Source: Acidobacteriota bacterium
GTDB lineage: Bacteria; Acidobacteriota; Terriglobia; Acidiferrales; UBA7541
Length of the DNA: 64,000 nucleotides
NCBI GenBank assembly: GCA_013287135.1
Contig: JABDEK010000003.1
Span: 23,442-87,441, forward strand
Direction: 5' to 3'
Positions 38,597-46,905 of the stretch are shown here, piece by piece. The translations under genes and the position numbers were made by a program. The notes beneath the pieces are model-generated. The model saw only the letters and a list, made by a program, of their open reading frames with translations, had not been told where the DNA came from and did no database searches. The stretch's first letter is position 1. The number at the start of each line of letters is the position of its first letter.

Positions 38597-38733
38597 AGAA
38601 TTTCGAAAATTTGTTTGCTGCTTGGATGGTCGTGTGGGCCGTTTTTTTCGTGTATGAAGTATCTATAGCCCGGCGATTGGCGCGACTGCGTCAGGATATC
38701 GAAAGTTTGAAACAGCAAATGCGTGGGAGGTAG
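38593..38733 (+). CDS. ccmD: Small membrane protein CcmD
   Basis: A 46-residue ORF starting at ATG 38593, overlapping the ccmC stop (ATGA), with AAGGAGAGG seven bases upstream. It has a single membrane helix (residues about 8-25, AAWMVVWAVFFVYEVS) and then a charged helix rich in Arg and Gln (ARRLARLRQDIESLK). This size, topology and position just after ccmC are those of CcmD, which stabilises CcmABC and helps release holo-CcmE. Confidence 0.85.
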   Translation: MKNFENLFAAWMVVWAVFFVYEVSIARRLARLRQDIESLKQQMRGR

Positions 38734-38751
38734 TTTTCTAAGGGGTGCGTT

Positions 38752-39744
38752 ATGGATGGGCCGAAGAAAATCGCCATCATATTATTTCAGTTGGGCGGAC
38801 CCGATAACCAAGCTGCGGTCGAGCCCTTTCTCTATAGATTATTTTGCGATCCCGACATCATAAATTTCCCCGGCGCATTCCTTGCGCGCAAGCCGCTTGC
38901 GAAACTTATTTCTACCACGCGCTCGAAAATCGTTCGCCAGCATTACGCGGAAATCGGCGGCGGCTCCCCCATTCGCCGTTTAACCGAGCAGCAAGCGATC
39001 GCGCTTCAGTTGGAGCTGCGCCCACATATTCACGCGCGAACAATCGTGGCGATGCGATATTGGCATCCCGATACTCAAGAAGCGGTGGGCGCCTTGCAGA
39101 ACACGCCGCACGACGAGCTTGTACTTGTTCCGCTCTACCCACACTTCTCCTTTGCCACCACCGGCAGCAGCTTGAAGGAATGGAATCGCCTTTATAAAAC
39201 TCAGGTGCCGGTCCATCTCGTCGATCACTTTTATGATCATCCTGACTACCTTGCGGCCATCGTTGACCGCGTGAATGGTGTATTGCAGCAATGGCCGCAC
39301 CCCGATGAAGTGCATCTTCTTTTCAGTGCCCATAGCCTGCCGCTCACCCTGGTCGAAAAGGGTGATCCTTACCCGAAACAAATTCAAGAAACGGTTCAGC
39401 TCGTTATGGAACTTGGCGCGTGGCCCAATCCTCACCTCTTGTGTTTTCAAAGCAAGGTAGGGCCGCAGAAATGGATTCAGCCTTCGCTCACCGATACCGT
39501 CGATAAGCTCGCCCGTAGCGGCATCAAGAGAGTTCTGGTGATTCCCATTTCGTTTCTAACCGAACACATTGAAACCCTCCACGAAATTAATATCGAGGCA
39601 CGAGCACATGCGGAATCTCTCGGCATCACAGAATTTCATATGATGCCGGCGCTGAATGACTCGCCGCTTTTAATCCGGGCGCTGGCAGATTTGGTTCTTC
39701 GCGCTGTTGGAAAACGCAACGGCGTCTCCTCGGTAGTGTCTTAG
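38752..39744 (+). CDS. hemH: Ferrochelatase
   Basis: Inserts iron into protoporphyrin IX, the last step of protohaem synthesis. The N-terminal IAIILFQLGGPD, the segment YPHFSFATTGSS, the catalytic histidine region LLFSAHSLPLTLVEKGDPY and the acidic FLTEHIETLHEINIE are all ferrochelatase hallmarks. The length of 330 residues is typical. It lies 18 bases after ccmD, so haem supply and cytochrome c maturation appear to share a transcript. Confidence 0.94.
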   Translation: MDGPKKIAIILFQLGGPDNQAAVEPFLYRLFCDPDIINFPGAFLARKPLAKLISTTRSKIVRQHYAEIGGGSPIRRLTEQQAIALQLELRPHIHARTIVAMRYWHPDTQEAVGALQNTPHDELVLVPLYPHFSFATTGSSLKEWNRLYKTQVPVHLVDHFYDHPDYLAAIVDRVNGVLQQWPHPDEVHLLFSAHSLPLTLVEKGDPYPKQIQETVQLVMELGAWPNPHLLCFQSKVGPQKWIQPSLTDTVDKLARSGIKRVLVIPISFLTEHIETLHEINIEARAHAESLGITEFHMMPALNDSPLLIRALADLVLRAVGKRNGVSSVVS

Positions 39745-39833
39745 CCGCAATAACCCGCCCGCGATTGGCGTGCGAACGGCCGTCCACGATAAGAAAAGCC
39801 AGAAATATTTGTCACCGGAACGTTCGTAACCAC

Positions 39834-39862
39834 TTGACACAGAGATTCCCACGGCATATAAA
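39834..39862 (+). promoter_or_regulatory. Strong sigma-70-like promoter of the bc-complex operon
   Basis: A perfect TTGACA (39834-39839) and TATAAA (39857-39862) are 17 bases apart, the best promoter match in the window. Transcription would start near 39869, giving a leader of about 65 bases to the Rieske gene. It sits in the 190-base gap after hemH, which marks the break between the ccm-hemH and bc-complex transcripts. Confidence 0.7.
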
Positions 39863-39934
39863 CCAATGTTCTTGCTTCGACTTCGTGTTGCCTTTATATT
39901 TTTTAGGATTTGATGACCGTAATTAAACGGGCCG

Positions 39935-40522
39935 ATGCCAGATATCTCTGACGGGAAGTCCGGGGAAACGACCAGCGCGCCCTCCAAGGCGCCGGCAGCA
40001 AATGCATCTGCTGCGCTGGACGCCAAATCGACGGTAAAAGCGGTGAACACGACCCGCCGTCGCGTCATTTGGGCGTGCATTTGGGGTTATCTCGGCGTCA
40101 ATTTCCTGATGTTCCTCCGATTTTTCTTTCCTCGCGCGCTCTACGAACCCAATACCGTTTTCGACATCGGATTTCCTTCCGACTTCGCTTTGGGCATCGA
40201 TCAACGCTTCTTGATGACCAACCGCGTGTGGGTGGTGCGGGAGCCGGACCGTCTTTTCGTTATTTTCGCGCGCTGCACGCACCTCGGTTGCACTCCGGAA
40301 TGGAAGCCGGCGGAAAATAAATTCAAGTGCCCCTGCCACGGAAGCGGTTATGACAGTGAAGGCGTGAACTTTGAAGGTCCCGCGCCGCGTCCCATGGACC
40401 GTTCTTTTGTGCAGCTCGATCCTACCGGGAAAATTACGGTGGATACGAGCCGCTTGTTCGTGGACGATCCGCGTGCAGGCGTCAATCATTTCAACGATCC
40501 AGGAGCCTTTTTGAACGTGTAG
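39935..40522 (+). CDS. Rieske [2Fe-2S] protein of a cytochrome bc complex
   Basis: High-potential iron-sulfur subunit that takes an electron from quinol and passes it to the cytochrome c subunit. One membrane helix (residues about 45-65) anchors the periplasmic domain. Cluster ligands are C114/H116 in CTHLGC and C132/H135 in [10 protein letters not shown]119 and C134 can form the usual disulfide. The first ~40 residues are an Ala/Ser/Thr-rich tail. It starts the operon with the two cytochrome b parts and the octaheme cytochrome. Confidence 0.92.
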   Translation: MPDISDGKSGETTSAPSKAPAANASAALDAKSTVKAVNTTRRRVIWACIWGYLGVNFLMFLRFFFPRALYEPNTVFDIGFPSDFALGIDQRFLMTNRVWVVREPDRLFVIFARCTHLGCTPEWKPAENKFKCPCHGSGYDSEGVNFEGPAPRPMDRSFVQLDPTGKITVDTSRLFVDDPRAGVNHFNDPGAFLNV

Positions 40523-40589
40523 GCTTGGTTTGCACCAAGGCGGCGTGAATTTGATCGCCAAGATTTGAACAGGACAAGGGGTCTGGTGG

Positions 40590-41528
40590 ATGCCCGAAGA
40601 AAACGGCGACGGTAAGAAGACCGGCGTCCTAGAGAAAGCCAAGGATTCTGCTGCAGCGCTCCGCGAAACGCTGGAGGAAAAAGCCAAGCAGCAGGTTGCC
40701 GAACTTAAAGAGCCGGAAAAGACTCAGCTTTACCGCTCAATATTCCGCGTTAAGCATGACGATGAGCCGCGCAACCGCGCGCTCAGCGTACTTTCCAACG
40801 TTTTCTTCCACCTGCACCCAGCTAAAGTTAATCGCGACGCAACGAAATACAATTTCACCTGGGGCATGGGCGGAATCACTTTTTATCTGTTCATCGTCCT
40901 CACTTTTACCGGTGTGCTCTTGATGTTTTATTATCACCCGACGAAAATACAGGCCTTTCGCGACATCCTCTACCTTGAGAATGACGTCCCGTTCGGCAAA
41001 TTGCTTCGCAACATGCACCGCTGGGCCGCCCACTTGATGATCATTGCGGTCTGGCTCCACATGTTCCGCGTGTTCATGACCGGCTCCTATAAACGGCCGC
41101 GCGAGTTCAACTGGTGCGTCGGTGTGCTGCTGATGGTGCTCACGATGTTGTTGAGTTTCACCGGATATTTGCTCCCGGACGATCAGTTGGGCTTCTGGGC
41201 CGTCACCGTTGGAACGAACATGGCGCGCGCCACGCCGCTGTTAGGAAATGAAGGGCCTTTCGGCGCGCAAATGGGCATGACGCCGTACAACGACGTGCGC
41301 TTCGCCTTGCTCGGCGGCTCGATCGTGGATGCCAATGCCTTGCTGCGCGCCTACATTTGGCATTGCATCGCAATTCCGCTGATCGTCGCGATATTTTTAG
41401 GCATCCATTTCTGGCGCGTGCGAAAAGACGGGGGAATATCAGGTCCCGCGCCGGTGATGCTCGAATCGGAAATCAAGGAAGAGAGAAGTCCGCGGCCGGT
41501 AATCTTGCGGCCTAGCGGCATGGGTTAG
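40590..41528 (+). CDS. Cytochrome b, N-terminal (b6-type) subunit
   Basis: Four-helix dihaem cytochrome b of a quinol:cytochrome c oxidoreductase. Haem ligands are H143 and H157 (spacing 13 residues between) and H258 and H273 (14 between); the second spacing is the one of b6-type proteins. The cysteine that binds haem ci/cn in true b6f (in FYCLGG) is absent: the matching stretch reads NFTWGMGG. A helical, charged extension of about 60 residues precedes the core. The remaining three or more helices are on the next gene, so the b subunit is split. Confidence 0.92.
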   Translation: MPEENGDGKKTGVLEKAKDSAAALRETLEEKAKQQVAELKEPEKTQLYRSIFRVKHDDEPRNRALSVLSNVFFHLHPAKVNRDATKYNFTWGMGGITFYLFIVLTFTGVLLMFYYHPTKIQAFRDILYLENDVPFGKLLRNMHRWAAHLMIIAVWLHMFRVFMTGSYKRPREFNWCVGVLLMVLTMLLSFTGYLLPDDQLGFWAVTVGTNMARATPLLGNEGPFGAQMGMTPYNDVRFALLGGSIVDANALLRAYIWHCIAIPLIVAIFLGIHFWRVRKDGGISGPAPVMLESEIKEERSPRPVILRPSGMG

Positions 41529-41572
41529 GTCTAAGTTTTAGCGGGAAGGTTTCTAAAGGACAGAACGAATCG

Positions 41573-42559
41573 ATGCCTTTTGACTTTCGCCAAATTTGGG
41601 AAATCGCGTCCGCGCCGGATAACGTGCCCATCGTGGCACTGTTGTTCCTCGCCCCTTTTTATATGTGGTACGCGCTGCGCCAGGCCGTTGCCAACGATAA
41701 GCTCATCGCAATCTTAGAATCCGACGCGCAAGCCGCCAAAACCAAATATCGCAAGACGCAAGAGTGGGATCCCAAGTGGGAAAAGGAAGTCCACACCTGG
41801 CCTTACTTGATGCGCATGGAATTTCTTGTAGCCATCCTGGTAACCGTTCTTTTGATGGCCTGGTCACTAACGCTGAATGCTCCGCTCGAAGAGCCGGCCA
41901 ATCCCAATGTGACCATGAACCCGGCGAAGGCGCCTTGGTATTTCCTGGGCCTGCAGGAAATGCTGGTTTACTTCGATCCATGGATCGCCGGTGTAGTGAT
42001 GCCGACGCTTATTATCGTCGGCCTGATGGTCATTCCGTACATCGACGCGAATCCGCTCGGGAATGGCTACTACACTTACAAGCAGCGAAAATTTTCCATC
42101 TGGACCTTTCTCGTCGGCTTCATCGGCCTTTGGGTTTTGATGATCGTGATTGGAACGTTCATTCGCGGCCCTGGATGGATGTGGTTTTGGCCAGGACAAA
42201 CTTGGGACGCTGAACGTGTGGATTATGCGGTGAATCGAAATCTCGACCAAGTCGTCGGGATCGATGGGTCGTGGCTCGCCCCAATTTTCCACACCAGCAG
42301 AGACCAATCGGCGATTTGGGCGCGCGCGCTTTTTGGAATTTTCCCGCTGGTGTTGTTTTTCATCGTCGCGGCATTGCTGGTCCACTGGCTCTGTATGCGC
42401 ACCGAATTCAGTAAGAAGATTTATAAGCGCATGAGCTTGCTGCAGCTTGTGACCATGTACACGTTTTTGATTTTCATGGTTTCACTGCCGATTAAAATTC
42501 TGTTGCGATTGGTTTTCACCATTAAGTACATCTGGGTGACGCCATGGTTCAGTATTTAA
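41573..42559 (+). CDS. Cytochrome b, C-terminal (subunit IV-like) protein
   Basis: Second half of the split cytochrome b. It holds six or so hydrophobic helices. The quinol-oxidation-site motif PEWY is changed to APWY in NPAKAPWYFLGLQEML at about residues 120-135. It is longer (328 residues) than chloroplast-type subunit IV (about 160), with two or three extra C-terminal helices. It starts 44 bases after the b6-type gene, with AAAGGACAG upstream. Confidence 0.9.
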   Translation: MPFDFRQIWEIASAPDNVPIVALLFLAPFYMWYALRQAVANDKLIAILESDAQAAKTKYRKTQEWDPKWEKEVHTWPYLMRMEFLVAILVTVLLMAWSLTLNAPLEEPANPNVTMNPAKAPWYFLGLQEMLVYFDPWIAGVVMPTLIIVGLMVIPYIDANPLGNGYYTYKQRKFSIWTFLVGFIGLWVLMIVIGTFIRGPGWMWFWPGQTWDAERVDYAVNRNLDQVVGIDGSWLAPIFHTSRDQSAIWARALFGIFPLVLFFIVAALLVHWLCMRTEFSKKIYKRMSLLQLVTMYTFLIFMVSLPIKILLRLVFTIKYIWVTPWFSI

Positions 42560-42610
42560 TGCCGTCTGACTCGGCCGCTAACGCCGCAGAAAGAAAACGG
42601 AGGAATAAGG

Positions 42611-45600
42611 GTGCCTGATCGTTCACCTGACACAGCGCCGGATGATCCGATCAAGAATCGATCGTTTACCTTTCCGCTGTTGATCGCTTCGCTCCTTCTA
42701 ATCCTCACCGTCGCCTGGTCCTTTTACGTCGAGTTTTATGGACTGCAGCCTTGGCGGCGTTATCAAACCCGTTTCGCCAAGGCCTACTCTGATTACCTCG
42801 GCAAAGACATCAAGCAAAAGAAGAAAGAAGAAGCGGACGTGTACTCCTCTCCGGAATATAAAACTCTCGCCGCAAAGCTCGCCAGCGCCCAACAAGCCGC
42901 AAAATCCCAGGATGACGAAATCGCCAAACAAATTGACCTCCTGGACGAACAACGCGCAGCCATTGGCGATGCCTTCAAGGACGAACGCGGAAAGATCGGC
43001 CATCTGGTTTACGAATACGAAATTATCCCCGCCAACGATAAAAACGAAAAGGCCAAGCGCCTGAAAGAATTGCAGGAAGGACGCAACTCCACCTGGAAAG
43101 TGGATTGGCCGATAGGGAATGGCCAGGTTCAGAAGAACAAAGTTTTTACGGCTGACCAGTTGAACGACACGTTTACCAGCATCATGGCGCAGCGCGCATC
43201 GCTCGTTGCAAAGCGCGGAGAAGTTGACCAGCCCGCGAAGGACGCACAGACCGAACTGACCCTCTACGTGTCCGACCATCTGCCCGGTTTGAGTTCCACT
43301 TCGCTCGACGGCCTGCGCAAGTCGATGGAAGATTTCGACGCGCGTATCATTCAGGTGAACGTAAACCCGTCGGGCGCATCCATCAACAATTTGGGCGGCG
43401 CTGGTCTCGTCGATCGCTGCGAGTCGTGCCACGTTGGCGCCGATCCGAAATACGTCCCGTCTCAGGTGACTCTGACGAAAGCCGACCTCGGAATGACCAA
43501 AAGTAACGACGCGCCTTTCTCCAGTCACCCCGACCAGGAACTGATGGCGTTGCATCCGCTCGAAAAATTCGGATGTTCGCCATGTCACGGCGGAAATGGC
43601 CGCGCGATCGATTCGGTTCGCCGTGGACATGGCCGTTACGAACATTGGCTGTGGCCCTTGTATTATCCGGAAAATTACAACGCAGGATGCCAGCAGTGCC
43701 ATTCCGCGGACATGGTCACCGAGCACGCCCCCGTGCTCAACGAAGGAAAGCAGCTTTACCGGCAGCGCGGTTGCATTGGATGCCACCGCTTCCAGGGTTT
43801 CGACAATCAAGACGAGCAGCTCGTCAATGCCCGCCAGACAATTTTGCAGCTCGCGAAAGCTAAGACCGATGATCTGCTAACGATCCCACGTTTGCAAAAG
43901 CAAGCCGACGCCGCCCCCGATAACGCAACAGCCGACAAGCTCAACAGTCAGGCCAACAATCTCACCGTCGAAATCAGCCGCATGGACGCTCGAACGGAAT
44001 CTCTCGAGCAGCAGAGCCACAATCTTTTGCAGGAAATCAAAAAAGTTGGTCCGGATCTGAAAGAAGCGCGCCAAAAGCTGCGCAAAGAATGGATTCCGTA
44101 CTGGATTGGCCACACCACCGAATTTCGGCCCACTACCAAGATGCCGCAATTCCGTCTCTCGCAAGACGAGATCCAGGCCCTCGCAGCTTTCATCTGGCAA
44201 GCTGGACTGACCGGCCCTCCGGTTGAGCATCAAGCGCCAGGCAACGCCGCCCATGGCAAAGAACTCTTTGAAGAGCGCGGCTGTCTCGCGTGCCACTCCA
44301 TGGGCGAGGGTTCGTCAGCGGTCGGCGGCACATTTGCCGCGAACCTGAGCCGCGTCGGCGAAAAAGAAAATTACGACTACGTGGTCCGCTGGGTCCACGA
44401 CCCACGCCAGCGCACACGTCCGTATTGCCCTTACGAAAAGAAGGATCTGGGTCCTGAAGATTACGCCAAACACAATCTCCCCTACGTCTTCGATCTGGAT
44501 CATTCACGCTGTCCGAATGACGGCCACGAGCTAGTCGTTCAACAGCCTACCGTGATGCCGAGCCTGCGTCTCTCCATGGACGATGCCCGCGACATCGCCA
44601 CCTACTTGATGGCGCAGAAACATGCAGATGCGTCGTACGCTTCGGCCGATTACATGGATGATCCGCAGCTCGCCGCGAAAGGGAGGGACCTCGCGCGGCA
44701 TTACGGTTGCGCCGGATGCCACGAACTCAGCGGACTTGAAGACGAAGGCCGCATCGGCACCGAGCTTACCAACGAAGGTAGCAAGCCCATCGAGCGTCTT
44801 GATTTCGCCCTGTGGACTGAAGATGCCAAGCGAGGCGTTCTTCCGAACGGTAAAGATTCCCCGCGCGGCCCCTGGTACGACGCAAAAGGTTTCTTCGAAC
44901 AAAAACTTCAAAATCCGGGAGTTTACGACCAGGGTAAATATCACGCGAACCCGATGGACGCGCTGCGCATGCCCAAGCCGAATCTTTATGGCGATGGCGA
45001 TGTAGAAGCCTTAGTCAGCATGCTCCTGGGTAGCACCGATCCCACGTTGCCGCCGGAGTATATGTACAAACCGGCCGACCGCCGGCGTTACATTCAAGAG
45101 GGCTGGTGGGTGGTCACGAAGTACAACTGCATCGGCTGCCATCAAATTGCCGTCGGCCAGAAGTCCGTCATGCAGACCTTGCCTTTCTATCAAGGTGAGA
45201 ATAGAGCGAACTTGCCTCCGGTTCTCACCACCGAAGGCGCGCGCGTGAATCCGGAATGGCTGCGGCAGTTCCTGGCCAACCCGTCGCTCAGCATCACAGA
45301 TACGAACCGCAACGGCGTACGCCAGTATTTGCAAGTGCGCATGCCCACGTTCTATCTCTCGAATGACGAAATTCGCAAACTTGTGCTCTTTTTCCAAGCC
45401 ATGTCATCGCAGCCCGATCCTTTCATTCCTCCAAAAGTACAGCCTTTGGATGACAATGAACGCGCCATGGCCCGCGCGCTGTTCACGAGCCCCGCTGCGC
45501 CTTGCCTGAAATGCCATATGACCGGCAATGAAGCGCACGACAAAAATGCCATCGCGCCAAATTTCCTAATGGCCCGCGATCGTCTGCAACCGGCCTGGAC

Positions 45601-45877
45601 CGAGCGGTGGATTATCGATCCCGCGAAAATCATTCCCGGCACCGCCATGCCTTCGGGGTTGTTCCGCAGGGAAGGCGATCATTGGGTCTTCGCAGGCCCC
45701 GTGCCGGCTTCTGTCCAGCATTACACGGGTGACCAGGCGGACTTGCTGGTCCGCTACATGTTTACATTAACGACGCAGGAACAAGCCGCGTTGGTTGGAA
45801 AGTCTCCAGCCCCCGCGAGCGTAGGCACGAAATCCTCCGGCGGAGCAGGCGGGAAAGGCGCGGCCGGAAAGAAGTAG
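42611..45877 (+). CDS. Octaheme membrane-anchored cytochrome c of the bc complex
   Basis: A 1088-residue protein with eight CXXCH haem-binding motifs, at residues C270, C322, C360, C388, C558, C700, C840 and C965. One N-terminal membrane helix (residues about 18-40) anchors it, with the rest in the periplasm. Residues about 75-130 and 405-490 look like coiled coils between the haem groups. The motifs from C388 on sit in repeated class I cytochrome-like modules (a C-x2-CH near the front and a 'MP..RLS.DE...' Met region later). It starts at GTG 42611 with GGAGGAAT upstream. It probably replaces cytochrome c1 as electron acceptor of the Rieske protein. Confidence 0.88.
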   Translation: MPDRSPDTAPDDPIKNRSFTFPLLIASLLLILTVAWSFYVEFYGLQPWRRYQTRFAKAYSDYLGKDIKQKKKEEADVYSSPEYKTLAAKLASAQQAAKSQDDEIAKQIDLLDEQRAAIGDAFKDERGKIGHLVYEYEIIPANDKNEKAKRLKELQEGRNSTWKVDWPIGNGQVQKNKVFTADQLNDTFTSIMAQRASLVAKRGEVDQPAKDAQTELTLYVSDHLPGLSSTSLDGLRKSMEDFDARIIQVNVNPSGASINNLGGAGLVDRCESCHVGADPKYVPSQVTLTKADLGMTKSNDAPFSSHPDQELMALHPLEKFGCSPCHGGNGRAIDSVRRGHGRYEHWLWPLYYPENYNAGCQQCHSADMVTEHAPVLNEGKQLYRQRGCIGCHRFQGFDNQDEQLVNARQTILQLAKAKTDDLLTIPRLQKQADAAPDNATADKLNSQANNLTVEISRMDARTESLEQQSHNLLQEIKKVGPDLKEARQKLRKEWIPYWIGHTTEFRPTTKMPQFRLSQDEIQALAAFIWQAGLTGPPVEHQAPGNAAHGKELFEERGCLACHSMGEGSSAVGGTFAANLSRVGEKENYDYVVRWVHDPRQRTRPYCPYEKKDLGPEDYAKHNLPYVFDLDHSRCPNDGHELVVQQPTVMPSLRLSMDDARDIATYLMAQKHADASYASADYMDDPQLAAKGRDLARHYGCAGCHELSGLEDEGRIGTELTNEGSKPIERLDFALWTEDAKRGVLPNGKDSPRGPWYDAKGFFEQKLQNPGVYDQGKYHANPMDALRMPKPNLYGDGDVEALVSMLLGSTDPTLPPEYMYKPADRRRYIQEGWWVVTKYNCIGCHQIAVGQKSVMQTLPFYQGENRANLPPVLTTEGARVNPEWLRQFLANPSLSITDTNRNGVRQYLQVRMPTFYLSNDEIRKLVLFFQAMSSQPDPFIPPKVQPLDDNERAMARALFTSPAAPCLKCHMTGNEAHDKNAIAPNFLMARDRLQPAWTERWIIDPAKIIPGTAMPSGLFRREGDHWVFAGPVPASVQHYTGDQADLLVRYMFTLTTQEQAALVGKSPAPASVGTKSSGGAGGKGAAGKK

Positions 45878-45933
45878 GTACCGTTACGCGGTCCCGTGTT
45901 CAAAAGAATTTGCGCCTTATAAAGTCGTGGAAT

Positions 45934-45942
45934 TGTTAGAAT
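45934..45942 (+). promoter_or_regulatory. Candidate extended -10 promoter of the cupredoxin gene
   Basis: TGTTAGAAT lies 33 bases before ATG 45975, with no good -35. AAGGAGGA at 45957-45964 is the ribosome binding site and favours ATG 45975 over TTG 45966. Confidence 0.4.
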
Positions 45943-45974
45943 AACCCCGTTTTACTAAGGAGGAATTGTTCCAA

Positions 45975-46769
45975 ATGAAGACCAAGTTTTTTAATCTAGC
46001 CTTGGCAGCCGTGTTGGCGATTGCCATTGCCGGCTGCGGCGGCAAGCAGAATAACGAGACGAACGAGAAGCCCGTGGCAGAAACGAACGCCAAAAAGGTC
46101 GTGGACACTTCCACTGTTGGCTCCGTCAGCGGTACCGTGACGCTCGACGGCAAGCCCGTGCCGGCCAAGCCAATCAATATGAGCGCCGAACCCTATTGCC
46201 AAAAAGAGCATCCAAGCCCGGTGGTGCCGCCAGAAGTTGTGGTGGATGACAAGGGCGACCTCGCTAACGTAGTCGTGTATGTGAAAGAAGGTTTGAGTGA
46301 CTACTCGTTCGACACGCCCAAGGACCCCGTCGTGCTCAACCAGAAAGGCTGCATGTACGACCCACACATCGTCGCTCTGATGACCGGCCAGACCTTCGAG
46401 GTCAAGAATGACGATCAAACCACTCACAACATTCATCCCATGCCAAAAGATAATCGCGACTGGAACAAATCCCAGCCTCCCGGCGCTACGCCGATTGACG
46501 AAACCTTTGGCCGCGCGGAAAACGCCATACCTGTAAAGTGCAATGTTCATCCGTGGATGAAAAGCTATATTTTCGTGTTTAAGAATCCCTATTACGCCAT
46601 CACTCCGAAAGATGGGAAATTTGAACTAAAGGACTTGCCGCCCGGAACGTACACCATCGAAGCCTGGCACGAAAAGTATGGCACGTCCGATCAGACCGTG
46701 ACGATTGGCGCAAAAGAATCGAAGCCGCTCAATTTCACGTTTAAGACGGCCGCCGCGTCTGGCGATTAG
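45975..46769 (+). CDS. Cupredoxin-like lipoprotein
   Basis: A 264-residue exported lipoprotein with lipobox AGC near residue 16. After a polar linker comes a beta-rich region with one carboxypeptidase-regulatory-type strand set (SVSGTVTLDGKPVPAKPIN), then a cupredoxin-like part with C189-x2-H192-x2-M195 (KCNVHPWMKSY), which is the amicyanin type-1 copper loop, and an upstream histidine at H151 or H154 (QTTHNIHPM). It ends with another regulatory-like beta domain (GKFELKDLPPGTYTIEAWH). It lies between the octaheme cytochrome and haem A synthase, so an electron-carrier or copper role is likely; copper binding itself is inferred. Confidence 0.75.
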   Translation: MKTKFFNLALAAVLAIAIAGCGGKQNNETNEKPVAETNAKKVVDTSTVGSVSGTVTLDGKPVPAKPINMSAEPYCQKEHPSPVVPPEVVVDDKGDLANVVVYVKEGLSDYSFDTPKDPVVLNQKGCMYDPHIVALMTGQTFEVKNDDQTTHNIHPMPKDNRDWNKSQPPGATPIDETFGRAENAIPVKCNVHPWMKSYIFVFKNPYYAITPKDGKFELKDLPPGTYTIEAWHEKYGTSDQTVTIGAKESKPLNFTFKTAAASGD

Positions 46770-46810
46770 TTAGTTCTTAGGCGGTTTCGCAGCACGTTGC
46801 ATTGAACTCC

Positions 46811-46850
46811 GCAACGGAGGTGAGCTCCAACTCACTTCCGTTGCTGTTCT
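46811..46850 (+). terminator. Stem-loop, probable terminator after the cupredoxin gene
   Basis: GCAACGGAGGTGAG (46811-46824) pairs with CTCACTTCCGTTGC (46831-46844), 14 pairs with one G-T, around a six-base loop. It is followed by TGTTCTT, a weak T-rich run. It lies between the cupredoxin stop and ctaA. The T-run is poor, so it could instead be an attenuator or a processing site. Confidence 0.6.
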
Positions 46851-46905
46851 TAGCTAAATGCTTCGCAACATCGGCTTTCATCATTCAGAGGGAAACGCTT
46901 TAATA

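Noticed and set aside
42698..43810. 370-codon minus-strand ORF opposite the octaheme cytochrome
   Set aside because: The plus strand has several CXXCH motifs in this range; the antisense product resembles nothing.
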